From contig OZ037770.1 in assembly GCA_964035545.1 (NCBI GenBank), positions 9,762,973 to 9,822,972 on the forward strand: a stretch of DNA of 60,000 nucleotides. The letters are read 5' to 3'. The DNA comes from Bugula neritina. Its lineage: Eukaryota > Bryozoa > Gymnolaemata > Cheilostomatida > Bugulidae. A program made the translations under genes and the position numbers. Of this stretch, positions 1 through 12,182 are shown one piece after another; positions within the stretch are counted from its first letter, which is position 1, and each line of letters begins with the position of its first letter. The notes below the pieces were generated by a model that was not told where the DNA came from, ran no database searches, and saw only the letters and a program-made list of their open reading frames with translations.

Positions 1-3000
1 TCTGCTTAAACCCACTTACTTGAACGGGAATGAAAGCAAAAAAGATGACAAATCCAAAAACTCCCCAAGGACCTAGTAGATAGCCTGCGTATACAGTGGC
101 TCCAATCACAGGTATCACACTAAATACAAAAGGTCCATACTGTACTGCATCATACAGTCTCTGTCCATCATTTGCACACAGGTTTACTAGCTGAAACAAA
201 ACAAAACAAAAATTAAGCCATATAACAATTGCATATTTTACAGGTGAAGTTATTACTTGAACAAAGGATGTGTTAATTTAACTAACTTGTTTGCAAATTT
301 GGCTGCTGATTGGAAAACTGAAAAATGTCCAAGTCATTCATAAAGATCCTACTTTAATTGAAACCTCAATTTAGCAAGATCTGCTATATCTGTTGTATAG
401 AACACAGTTAGAAAGAATATAAAAAAATTGAAAAAATAGAAAAAGTGCTAGTACTCTAAAAGACTAGTAGGTCGATAGCAATAAACATGTTTATTGAAAG
501 CATAAATTGTAGATCTTTATTATTATTTCAGATAAAAGCATTTTACCCTAAAACATGACATGACAAATTAAAATAAGCTCTATTGGTGGGACCAGCATTT
601 TGCCCAAACATCAGCTGTATGCTTTAGATAACTCTAATTTACTTTGTCCTACAGTATTAATAGTCACGACAACTACGAAATACTTGTTTGAACCAATATA
701 CACTATGTATATATTATATTGTAAGTCAGATGTTTGTGATGAATGTTGCCTTTGGAAAGATATAGTGTTTATAGTGTGCATAAATTGGTACAAATTCGCC
801 TGCAAAGCTTAGCAAAAAGCATTAAAATGAAATATATTTAAGTTATTTTTGAGAAATATAGGTTGACGGTTTTAGGACTGGAGTCATAAATGATTAATTT
901 AAGTGGGAATTTTGAATAACTTATAATGCTATACTTAGGAGCAGCCGTGGTCTAGGGGTTAGAGCGTTTGCCTAGTAAACCCGAAGGTCATGGGTTCGAG
1001 CCTTGACAAAGGCCATTGGTGATGTTAGGAAGAGCATCCAGTCATAATTGCTCCTGTGCCTCATTTAAATAAGTCCTTAGCCCGCTTTAACAAAAACCTT
1101 TTCTATCAGGGGTTTCTCACAGGGATAGTGACTATAAACTTGCGTGAGTATAATGCTATACTTATACATTTGCATAACTACATAAGTCCTGTGATACACT
1201 TGAATGTTTACCCAGATACGACAATGTGTATCTAAAGTTTACTCACATTGCCAACGGATGCATTTTGACTTCTTCTTAGGAGAATTTTCTTCAACACTAG
1301 TGACAATACACCGGAACGAACTCTGATACCTTTAAATAAAAAATATGCTTCAGTCAATAAAAGCTGAAATCTTTATATAGTATAAGCCAAGCAGTAATAA
1401 TATTCAACATAAAAGATGTCACAAACATGTCAGCATTAACTACTCACAAGTTAAATTATTTTTTTTATATAAAATGATATTAAAGCATAAGTTAGTTTTA
1501 CTTCACTCATATTAATGCAGTGTAGCTACTGCATCAGCAAAATAAATCAATCATAAAAAACAGTTTACTAAAATTTTGAAGTAACAATCATATTTATACA
1601 AATTAATAGCAAAAGACAGAAATAAACTGGAAACAGAAATTATGAAAACAGTACAGCATTGTAGTAGAACCAAACTAAATATAGCTCTATCTGCATGAGA
1701 ACTTTGAAAAGGGCATGTTATTTACTTTATAAAATATAGGAGACTAAAAACTACAAAGTTTATACAGAGAAAAATTTTCAAAAGGTAAATTTTAGGTAAA
1801 TTACAGTACCCTATATATTGCAAAGGGTATTGGAAACACAGCATAGGCCTAATGTATAATGTACAATGGGTACATTTAAAATGTCTGTAATCACTTTTCA
1901 TTTTTTAATCCAAACTTTAGCAGCTTTTTTCTCACAAAGACAATTTTTTAAATTTTTATATATACAGCCTGCTATATTTCAGTCCAGCTTGCCTTTTAAT
2001 TGTCTGCCATAGAAGTAACTTGAGTTTTTTAAAAAATTATTTCATTTATAATTTTCTGAAAACCAAAAATATGTGATAAACGATGATAATTTGAAACAGC
2101 ATTGTCTGTAACTTAAATTTTTCAAATTAATTTAATAGGAGCCAGAAATAAAACTCTAATAACTGTTTCCCCTGCAAGAAAAATAGTATGTTTGGTGCTC
2201 AGAGATGCTGCGGTAGACCTATAATCACGAACCTGCCACAGCTCCAAGATTAAACTGGCCTGCAAAAGTGGAAGAGCGAATTATCGAACTGAGACAAATG
2301 GCTAACAAAAGAAGAATTTGAATGGAATAGCTTGACTCTGGAGTTTCTATTAAATTCAACAGTTCTCTCAGGAAGTAGGCCTACAGCAAAGAATATATTA
2401 GAATATATAGAAACATTCTGCATACTAACTGCTTAGAGCATCTCATTATAGTATCTAGTTTTGGAAAATGCATCCATTTTATATAGATATGATAATATAA
2501 AATTTCCTTAACATTTATAAGTTGCATAATTTCAAATAAAACAAAGCATATGCCAGCTTATACTCAAATTCCTTATTAAACATTTTTTAAATTTTGCAAA
2601 AGCCTGAAAAATCACTTTTTTGTAGACTATATAGAAGTTATATTTATTTCATATTTTTTCTATTTTAGAGTTTGCTTAGCAAACTAAAAGTTGTAGACCA
2701 TTAAATTTTTTTTATTGAGCTAGATAAATCCAAGAGTGGTAATATAGTAGTCATGGGTTGTTTCAAACAGGTATGACTATAAGGCATCAATCTATATTAC
2801 CAGGTGCTGAGATAAGTTTCTAAAAACATTTTAGTAAATCTAAAACTGTTGATAATTGGCATTTCAGTTATGAATGTTTATCTGCCATTTTATAGACTAA
2901 ATAAAATAATTTTTAAGGAAAGTGAAAGTTGAATTTCTAAAATTCACACAATCATCAGTGGTTACCCAAATTAAAAATGGCAAAAGTTAAATGTTATTAT

Positions 3001-4376
3001 GCCATTGCCAGTAAGCACCTGCACAATATTTGAGCTTTTCACCAATACAATCAAATTAGCAATATTAGTTTATAAGATGAAATATTTTATATTTCTGTTG
3101 ATATCCTGTAATTTTAACATGTGTTGTGTTTTAGTATATATAGAGATAGATGTTTATTGTCACAGACTGAAAGAAAATAACGATGTGAAAATCGTTACAT
3201 CATAAGTTACAAGTGTAGTGGTAAGTTGCAAGTGTTAAGATTAGTGAAAATGCTGGATTTTTATACCAGTCAAAACGGTCAGCTATTGTGTAATAGCTAA
3301 AATAAAAGTAGAAAAAGCATAAGATTATATCTGGCGTAGCTGTGATGATACATGAAAAGCTATAATGTGTTAGGTGAAATGCTTTCTCAGCTTATGTAAA
3401 GTCCCAACACATATTTATGTATATTATTGTTCTTTGTATTGTATAATGCACTTTGAAAACAATTTGTTTTATATAGCCAAAACTGCTATATAATTTGGTA
3501 CATAGTTTTAATTCTGGCAAACAAAGTATGTATACCAGATGGCAAGTCTAAAAATTAAACTAGTAAAACTTTTGAATTGACCAACACTTTTGAACTATAA
3601 CAAAAGCAATGTTAGCATTTTGTGGACAGCACACGAGTAATATATCACCAGGTGCAGTATTCTCCTGCTAAACTATATTTTAATGCAAATTCTGTCAAGA
3701 AGCCTTACATGATCTCATACAACTAAACTCACAGATCTTAGTAGAGGAACTATATTCAGTATCAAGTCTAAAATGACGGCACATATGAACCTCCCCTTCA
3801 TCATTCTCACTATTGTCCTAAGTACTGAGGCTTTCTTTACTCCACGCTGTGCCACTTCATACCTCCAATAGCTTTCAAACCTGTAGAAAGTTGAATTTAA
3901 TATAATTTTATTCAAAGTAATTATTTCTAATTATTCAAAAATCATCCAGATTGTACCATTGAATGAAAGCTTAAAGCAGATTTACAAAAATTGACATCAT
4001 GCATAAATAAAGGTGTAGCATATGAAAAACTGCATAGGGATTAGAAAGGAAGCAAAGAACATTTTGCGAAACCTGAATTTATATTTCACAGCCAAGAATA
4101 CTAACTGATTTTAATCAAAGCTGCTTCAGACACTCTAATATAGTATATATTGTATAAAAGTGCAATAACTGTTTTCAAAGGTGAATATGTTCAGAATATA
4201 TTACTTCACTTCTCATAATGCTTGTCATAAAAAATGCTCTTTTTGATGTGTAAATTCTTATTTAACTTAGACTCAGTGGATTTTCACACACCTATACATA
4301 TTTTGTGCACATCTATATATGTGTTCATCTATATATATACCTACGCATATACCTATACACATGCATATACTTTTAA

Positions 4377-4422
<46 letters not shown>

Positions 4423-5551
4423 ATAGCTATATGCATGTGTATAGGTATATGCGTAGGTATATACCTATAGGTATATGTTCACACCTATACATATGCATAT
4501 ATAGCTATACATATTATGTATATGCACACCTATACATATGCGTATGCCTATAAAGACATGCTCATTTTTAAAAAAAGCATCTGGTCAACACAGAAATAGA
4601 ATTGCAAATATAGAAACTATAATTTATGATATTTATGATTTGACATAAAAATTTAGTTTATCAAAGTTTTGTGTATTGTAAAAAAAATGAAAAATTTATC
4701 ATGCTTGTGGTTAAAGAGTTTTTACATCATATCTTGTATTAAAAAAATTTGATTGTTTTCAAATACATTTTTAATTTCTAACTGTCAATGCTAATTGGAT
4801 TACATTTACTTATTCAGATAGTAAAAAAATAAAAAACATATCAAAATGAAGGACTACCAGTTTATTGAAAATAATAATGGTTTAGACGCTAAAAGAAAAC
4901 ATTGTTTCCAAAAACCTCTTTTTAATTTTAAACCTTCTATTAATTATTAACAATTGCTATAGACGCTGCAAAATGTGCTCAATACTAAGTATAGGTAGTA
5001 ATATATATGATTTCTTAGTGATAAAATCTCAAATATCTTTGTGTAGGATCTTTCTAACTAATATGGAATATACTGTGTCTGGGAAAGACAACTTACAAAT
5101 CACAGTTGTACTCTGCTGAATCTTTCAGATGTGTGTCATAAAGGTCACTTTCCTTGACCCCATACTTGTAAGCTTTATATATGTAACCATTCAGCCAGTG
5201 TAAAGTCAAGAAACTTAAAGGACCTGCAGTAACTAATGGTAGAGTTTTCGGGTTTCTACAAAAGTTTTATATATAACGAGATCACAAATGTTGTTCATGT
5301 AGTTACAACCACACATTTAGAAGTCATCATAATTATTATAATCGTACACTTGCGCAGGACCACGGCGGTGAAAAGGTGACCAAGGTGACCAGACTATGAG
5401 AATTTTGTGTAACACATTTTCTGTCTATTATTTCTACAATCAGTTTTGCTTACTTAGAAGATTTTCTGCAAGGAATAAGATGTCTCCACCCTTCATACTC
5501 GTCTTCTCCTGTCTTATCAACATCCGTTAGTAAAGGGTCTAATGACTTCAT
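1..5551 (-). CDS. ABCC5: ABCC5/MRP5-like ABC transporter, N-terminal part (partial)
   Basis: Multi-exon gene running off the left edge. Coding exons: 5551-5454 (ATG at 5551, begins MKSLDPLLTDVD), 5255-5097, 3880-3733, 1329-1247 and 190-20, each with AG acceptor and GT donor. The codons join in frame across the first two introns and the last one. The protein matches the start of ABCC5-type exporters in order: a cytosolic lead-in (PLSFLTLHWLNGYIYKAYK), the segment before TM1 (FESYWRYEVAQRGVKK), then GIRVRSGVLSLVLKKIL and LVNLCANDGQRLYDA, the ABCC5-like form of the coupling-helix region, followed by two hydrophobic stretches. ABCC5 exports cyclic nucleotides and organic anions at membranes; substrate here is inferred only. 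Exon 3880-3733 ends in phase 0 while 1329-1247 starts in phase 2, so at least one exon of roughly 55 residues between 3733 and 1329 was not found. An AG just before 5563 suggests a separate 5'UTR exon. ABC domains lie outside the window. Confidence 0.85.
193..1246. other. Intron of the ABCC5-like gene holding a SINE
   Basis: Non-coding interval between two ABCC exons. It contains one full-length SINE (938-1148). The rest is A+T-rich with no exon-like segment that I can see. Confidence 0.6.
938..1148 (+). mobile_element. tRNA-derived SINE, full length with 16-bp target duplication
   Basis: The element starts with a tRNA-like head: box-A-like tggtctaggggttagagcg and box-B-like gggttcgagcc. A body follows containing ggtgatgttaggaagagcatcc, and the tail contains cacagggatagtgactataaac. 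It is flanked by the exact 16-bp direct repeat tataatgctatactta at 922-937 and 1149-1164, the mark of target-primed insertion. It sits in an ABCC intron. Related copies, more degraded, occur at least six more times in this window in both orientations. The body motif resembles the ggaagggcatcc motif of SINE/RTE tails in other invertebrates (from memory, not searched). Confidence 0.9.
3128..3404 (+). repeat. Dispersed repeat R1, copy 1 (unclassified)
   Basis: About 277 bp that aligns well by eye, in reverse orientation, with 29868-30142. Shared landmarks are cagactgaaagaaaata, gtgaaaatcgttacatcata, ttataccagtc and aaaagctataatg. It lies in an ABCC intron. No clear terminal repeats, target duplication or coding capacity, so the class (SINE, MITE or other) is unknown. 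Confidence 0.75.
4234..4560. repeat. (TA)n tract with flanking palindromic TA/CCTA-rich sequence
   Basis: A pure (AT)n run at 4379-4414 is flanked on both sides by variants of acctatacatatgcatat and its complement. The whole stretch can fold back on itself. Simple-sequence DNA in an ABCC intron; the ORF across it is an artefact of the repeat. Confidence 0.75.
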
Positions 5552-5563
5552 GGTATCTCAGCA

Positions 5564-8500
5564 CTGAAGAAAACAATATTATTCTAAATATTCGTGAATT
5601 TGTCTAATGTGTGGTATAATAAAAACAATAAAAAATTAGCCAATTGTATGTCTCTCTAAACATATTATATTTGCTGTTTTCTTGAGTTGGATATTTACAT
5701 ATTTTTATGTTTTTTTGTTCTTTACCAAAACAATTATACTGCAGACAAAGATTTAAAAAACAAACTGTTTAGTTTATCCTCATAACAAGAGTTATTGCAA
5801 GTTTTATCATGTATAGTACTTTTTAAACCTAAATCCAATTCGACTAGAACAAATATAATTTTTATCAAAATAGTATTTCAAATCTGTCAGTACAATGATA
5901 ATATTTAAGTTGTTCTTAATGCAAAGGAAACATTTTCTTCCATGGACAATCATAGAGACTTTAGCATCTCTGAAATCATGACTTTATAACATTCTTCCAA
6001 GGGTCTAGAGACTCAACACAGATACAGATACAGGACTCAATTTAGATATTTAATAATCAAAATTATGAAAATAAACCTGTATCTTTTATTATTTAACATT
6101 AATTATTAACTTACTAATTAAATGGTAATTTTGTTTCAGAAGCAACATAATTTTAAACTATTATATCATGTTTACCTGTATCACCAGCTAACTGCTTCAG
6201 TTTCCTTCTACAACTAATTACACAAGAGCAGTATGTTCACATCTGAAGCTTATTTCAATAGTGAAGATTAACTTCAAAAACAAGTTCAGAATATGCTGGT
6301 ATTTAAGATTGAATGTTGAACATTTATTATAGAGGTGCAGTATCACCACATTTTGAACTTTGGACAAATAGATTAAGCACTAAATTTTAATATTACCTGC
6401 ATAGTATTCATAAACACACACTTTATGCTCACCTGCTAGCTAGCTATATACTTGGCAAGTTATGTATGTATCAGTATCTATAACTTTTAAAGTCATATAA
6501 CTATAGGGTAAATTATTGAAACCCCCCATTTTCCACAAAACCCTAATAAACTGAATATACATAAATTGTGATCACCTATTATGTAATTAAATTTATTTAT
6601 TCTAGTACTGCAAGAAAATGCGTACTTCTTGTTATGTGAATGTGAAATACAATATTTTACACTAAAGGTTAGCTATCATACAGCTTATAGTAAAATATTT
6701 TGCTACTAACGATATAATATGGAAGTTATTGCTGGATAAAGAGAGAAGTAAAAGGTAGTGTGATGTGTTTGCATATGAGTAGTACCAAAAGGACAGTTTT
6801 GCCCCATTTCACTTCTCCAGCCTTGTGCCTGAGGCTGTACACATGGGAAGACAATCCCAAACACCAAGCCAAAAATACGCTTAGTTTCCTGTAAGCATCG
6901 GTCAATTATGGGTGGCTGCATTCATAGACCAGAGTCTATAAATGCCCAAGAATAAAGTTACTGTCTATTAGAAGACGAAAGCTTAAGACTCAGTGGTAAC
7001 ACGTAGTAACACGAGCCCTAATGCCATTCCAAATCATTAATAACTTTTTAACAACTGTATTCGTTAGAGCATATCTTTGCCCATAAGTCACATGTACTTT
7101 TATATTAGTATTTAAGGCTGTCTACCCCTGTGCAAGCACACTGGTACAAGGAAAAGGGGGGTTGAAGTGGGGCAGGATTGCCCTTGTGGTACCACTCACG
7201 TGAAAGAATATAAGTCGTAGTAAGCAATAAGCTGTTATTAATCGACATTTTGAGGACACACGTAGCTCCTAAGAATTAATGTTATACTCAAACAAAATAT
7301 TATCCAAGAAATATGTGAACTATTAAGCTGATGTTTAGCCTAGATTTTTTTAGGTTTTCTATTGCAAGAATAGGCAAATTTCAATTGGAAAATTAAATTT
7401 TTCAAGCTAAAAGTGGATATAAATTAGTTTAAATCTTCATACAATAATTGTAGAATTTAATAAACATGATCTTACTTTAAATGACACAATTCACCAGTTT
7501 ATTAAATCTGTTGGAAGAGCTTGGTAAACTATACTTCACTTTTATCGTGGCAAAGTAATTTTAAATGCAAACTAGATTTACCTAAGTGCTGGTGTTTACA
7601 AATTATGTCAAATATAAATATAAGAATGATTAGGGATTGTCCACTCTTTTAATTAAACAGCAAACTAAGTTGGCATGAACGTTATATTGTGATGGGTTTT
7701 GTAGGTTGATAAAGCTAACTGAAGAACACAACTCTTTGTCACAAGGGAAAAGAGAGAGAAAACAAATTCCAGGTGCACATAATACTTCATTGTGGTATAG
7801 TAAAAATGTGTAAAAGTCTGTATCAGTGGTGTGTTCAGGAGGTCCAGCGGTAGACTGCTCTACACTGGCAAACTCACCTCCTTATATACTCTAGAAGTTA
7901 GGGCAGCCTAATTTCTAGTAGAAAATTTCATTCGACCTTGGCTCTATAACTCGTGCACCCAAAACTTTGAGCATCTCGAAATCAGAAATGTCGGACTCTG
8001 ACCAAGAATGTATAAATGTATAAAATATTGTTACAAAGACAGGCAATTTTAACAAGTATAAAATATAAGCATATAAAATAGAAAATACACCTTTAAAAGG
8101 AAACCTCAAAATTTATTACAATATCACTAACTGCATGTAAGTGTAAATAGTAATACCACACACTAAGTAATCGTAATCAGTCATTTATAATTATTTGCAT
8201 GTTAAACTACCTCTTTATCTGTTAGATTTTAAATTTAATTATCCGTTCACTTGATAATAAAATCTTTGTGAAGCTTTGAAGAATGGTAAAGCAGTAGGAG
8301 AGGTTTACAATAACTTTTGTTTTATAATGTATTGCAACTTGCAGTTAGTAATTGCAGTCATGCAGAGCAAACTGCTACATGACAAGATTTTGGTAATGTA
8401 CCATTAAGTATAGTGTGTACGATTGTGTTCTATTCAAAACTGTTTAATATTAAAACTCATATGTTACAATTATGGTAAATCAAGCAAATTTTGGATATCA

Positions 8501-8739
8501 GCTTTTGTAGACTTGCCACCATTGTATTGACTATTATTTTTGTACCGGTGAAGAAAGTAATTTAATATACACAATTTGTAGACCAATGCAAATGTGCTTA
8601 TAAATATAATAACACAACTTTCACTATAACTATGCTTGGTATATGTATTTTTTTTCAAATATTTGCTAAAAATTCACATTGTTTAGATCTAAAACTTACA
8701 CCTGTGTAAAAACTTAGATTAGGTAGTAGTTTATGAAAT
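5564..8739. other. Intergenic region between the ABCC5-like gene and the Cys-rich peptide gene
   Basis: About 3.2 kb of A+T-rich DNA. It should hold the promoter and 5'UTR exon of the ABCC5-like gene, but I cannot place them. The only structure seen is the inverted repeat at 6776-7200. ORFs here are short and show no exon-like borders. Confidence 0.5.
6776..7200. mobile_element. Foldback element / MITE-like inverted repeat
   Basis: The left part (6776-6850), read in reverse complement, matches the right part (7125-7200). Compare aagtggggcaggattgccc on the right with aaatggggcaaaactgtcc from the left. The arms are about 60-70 bp and visibly diverged, enclosing about 270 bp. No coding capacity. 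Target duplication not clear, so this may be an old non-autonomous DNA transposon. Confidence 0.5.
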
Positions 8740-8745
8740 TTTATT
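8740..8745 (-). terminator. Candidate polyadenylation signal of the Cys-rich peptide gene
   Basis: AATAAA on the minus strand, about 160 bp after the stop codon at 8904. Motif and position fit; the site itself is unconfirmed. Confidence 0.45.
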
Positions 8746-8903
8746 TAGAAAATGCAAAATGCATTTTTACAATTTGGATTACACGTTTGTTTTTTGCAAT
8801 TAACTTAGAAAAATTATTCCGACTATAAAATATAATTATTAGGGCTAATAGAAAAAGTTTCAGGTGATCAGAAGATGGCCGTCCATACAATGTACAATGT
8901 AGT

Positions 8904-10487
8904 CTATGGATTACAAGTACGGGGACAGTCGTATGCAACTTGTCCAGTTACAGTATTCTTGTAGTAGTAGTTGCAGCCTTTACAATAAGCATCCATACAC
9001 ACTGTGTTGGCCTTGTAGCAAGGTGGAGCGAAGAGACAGGGTGGGGCAAAACAATTCAATATTTCCGGGCAAGAGCAGGGAACTGCACTAGCATGATGAG
9101 TCATTGTGGTAACCAGGATTGTGGCTAAAAATGAAAAAAAAATTAGATAAATTGCAGTTAAAAATCCTGATTAGAACATAAAGTCACAGTTGAATAACAC
9201 GTTTATATGAAGCCTACATGTAGATCAGTATTATTACAAGCCTGCATATATACATACCTATAACTATTATAAATAACCTTTTACATGTATGAAAGACCTT
9301 GACATTTCTTATAGCTTTAAAACATGAAATTCTCAGTATTTATTTAACTTTATAAAAGAAATGCGGAGCATATATTATGTAGGACATGCTCATGAAAGAA
9401 ATAGTTGTATATAAATGCAGTATAGAGAAAAATGGTTCTTGTAAAAGCAATAAACTGCCTCAATTTATCAATATTTGGAATAAATAGGTTTAACTAACCC
9501 AATAAAATGTGAAAAGCTAAATGGAGCATTGAGTTAGATGTGGACACGTTAAATCATGTCCTTCAGACTTATAATCTGAAACTCTGTTAAGGATTCACCA
9601 CTAACTAATTTGACTTTAAACTTTAGACTTCGACTAGACTTATATAGCCTAATTAACATGAATTATACATGGTAATTTGATGGCGTTTGGAATATTTTGA
9701 AAACACATTTTTTGTTTTTAAAGTTTATTGTAATTCATAAATATATTTAAAAACAAGCATCTTTATTTGACTGTTTCTTATAAATAAATAAATTGCAAGT
9801 TACAAAATTATTATAGGTTGATGCTTAATTCAATTGTGCTACTAAAAAACTGCTATATGAACTTTTCTCAAAAGAATAAAAATAAGATATCGAAATAAAT
9901 ATGTCTGTTAAATTTTACTAATAAATGAATGTTTTTAAATTATGCTTTAAATTTTCACATTTTCCACCAAAAAATTAATTTCTTGTAGATGACAACTTCA
10001 CATAGCTGTCTTTCATTATATGGAAGCTATCAATCAAAATTGCTTTTAAAATATATCACACTTCATAAAAATTGCAAGCCATTAGCTTTTAATTATTATG
10101 TAGTAAAATACCCTTCTTTATACTGCATTGTGAGTTGAGCCTATGGAAATATTTTTTGAACGGAAAATATATATAAATATTTATATAGATGTTTTCCATT
10201 AAAATAATATTTGTTGAATAAGTTTTAATTGGATGCAATATGCTCCAAGCTTTATGTATAAATATCTCTACCAGCTCGTATCTCAGCAGAAAATCAAAAT
10301 CAAAACACTAATTCAAGCCCATAAGTGCTAAATTGTCTACAAAATTTGGTGTACTAAATTATATACAAAAAGCACAAAATCTATGCCATGTTTTAAAACA
10401 TGCTATAATTAACTTGACAATTGTATACAAATTAGATTATTTTGCTCACATACCAATAAGCAAAAGCATACAGCTGAGTCTCTTCAT
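8904..10487 (-). CDS. Small secreted cysteine-rich peptide (two exons)
   Basis: Exon 1 is 10487-10454: ATG, eleven codons, then donor GTATGT in phase 1. Exon 2 is 9124-8904: acceptor TTTTTAG, 72 codons, stop TAG. Joined, they give 84 residues. Residues 1-25 form a signal peptide: basic MKR start, hydrophobic core (MLLLIATILV) built across the splice, and a small-residue cleavage site near HASA. The mature peptide, about 59 residues, has ten cysteines spaced C-1-C-5-C-4-C-5-C-6-C-4-C-2-C-15-C-3-C, enough for five disulfides. It has two APPC motifs and a YCKGCNYYY core. The start is supported because only this exon restores a signal sequence in phase. The core resembles the short YCGGC-type cysteine motifs of many marine-invertebrate secreted proteins, but I recognise no named family. 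Role unknown: defence, matrix and signalling are all possible. Confidence 0.75.
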
Positions 10488-11694
10488 GATGTTTACTAGT
10501 GATGAACAAGCAAGCAACAATATTGTCGATTGTTGCCAAAGACTTTTGTATTTATTCGGGAACTATAATAACTTAAACGTGGCGGAAACGCTTCCTTGTT
10601 TTAACATTCATTGGTGTAGACAATAACCAATCAATTATGCTTATATATCTTTCACAATGATTGCATTTTACAGGCACACTTGACATTTGGCAGACAATTA
10701 GAATATTGTCATGTTGTGTCCTTGGAAACAGATGGAATTGCATAAATTTCTATAACAAAATTATACTTAGAGTTTCCGAGAAATATGTTTTTGTCAACTC
10801 GGCATTTCAACATGGGTTTCAAAAGAGATGTTACCAGCTGATATTTATATACATTGCAGTGAGCATTTGAACTTAATTAACACAGTTTTATATTTTCTAG
10901 CATTAATTAGTGGTCTTGTTGAGCTTTTAATTATAGTTAGTTCTCTTGTAGGCTATCAATTTTTTTCTTTTGCAAATGCCAGCAATTTACAAATCAAGTT
11001 GTTTCCTGGTTGTCTAGAATAAAACTTAGACTAAAAGTTAAATCTCAGCTATATAACTTAATTGTTTAAAAAATAGAATTGCTATTCAAGCCGTAAAAAT
11101 GATGGAATTTTTCTTACTGTCAAGTGTTTTTACAAAATTGAAATATGAACTGATGCTAGTTTATTTATAATAAGGAGCAATTAATATAACTGTAAACGAC
11201 AATTACTGAAAAGATGGTAAAAGTGTGTGGTTTGAAAAAAAATTTCTTATAAGACCTTGTGAATAAAATGTCAGTTTATCTAGTAGCAAAATACTCTTTT
11301 AAAATCACTCGTATTGTTTGATGATTATAATTAGATGGTGTATTGCAGTGTATTTGCATCTGTAATGTGACATCTCAGATTTTGTATAGTGAAAATAGTT
11401 TCTTGTTGTTAGCTTTTGAAAGATTTGAAAGGACTTGACTTGAAAAAAAAATCAAATAAACATGACTGAGGTATTTTATTTACTACTAAACAATGTGTAA
11501 TATGCATAGCTAGGTGACTAAAATCTAACTACATCCTGTCGCGAAAACAGAAAAAAATCTACTGCTTAGTAAATCCTGCAAATCAGGACATACACAGTAC
11601 GTTTTTGGCTAACTTATAATCCCATATGTCATATTGCAATGTTTTAGTTTAGAATTTCAATAGGGTAATGCATTGACAATATATCAGATATATC

Positions 11695-11777
<83 letters not shown>

Positions 11778-12096
11778 TATAGTTTCTATAATTAAAAATG
11801 AATAAAAAGAACTCAATATTTTGAAAAATAGAGTATTTATATTCGGTACTAATACAATTTTGGATATAAAAATAAATTTAGATCTTCATTTATTGACTAC
11901 AATATTGTTTCACGTAGTGCGAGCTACGATCGTCAGGTCGTTGTGTGTACGCTTGAATGATTTTGTTTTTCAAAACAAAATCACTCAAGCGTACACACAA
12001 CGACCTGACGATCGTAGCTCGCACTACGTGAAACAATATTGTAGTCAATAAATGAAGATCTAAATTTATTTTTATATCCAAAATTGTATTAGTACC

Positions 12097-12182
<86 letters not shown>

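Noticed and set aside
2190-2275. Minus-strand segment considered as the missing ABCC exon
   Set aside because: It has an AG and an open frame but no clear similarity to the expected TM1-TM2 region and no good donor in the needed phase.
10333-10626. 97-codon plus-strand ORF
   Set aside because: No recognisable motifs and no splice context; it overlaps, antisense, exon 1 of the Cys-rich peptide gene.
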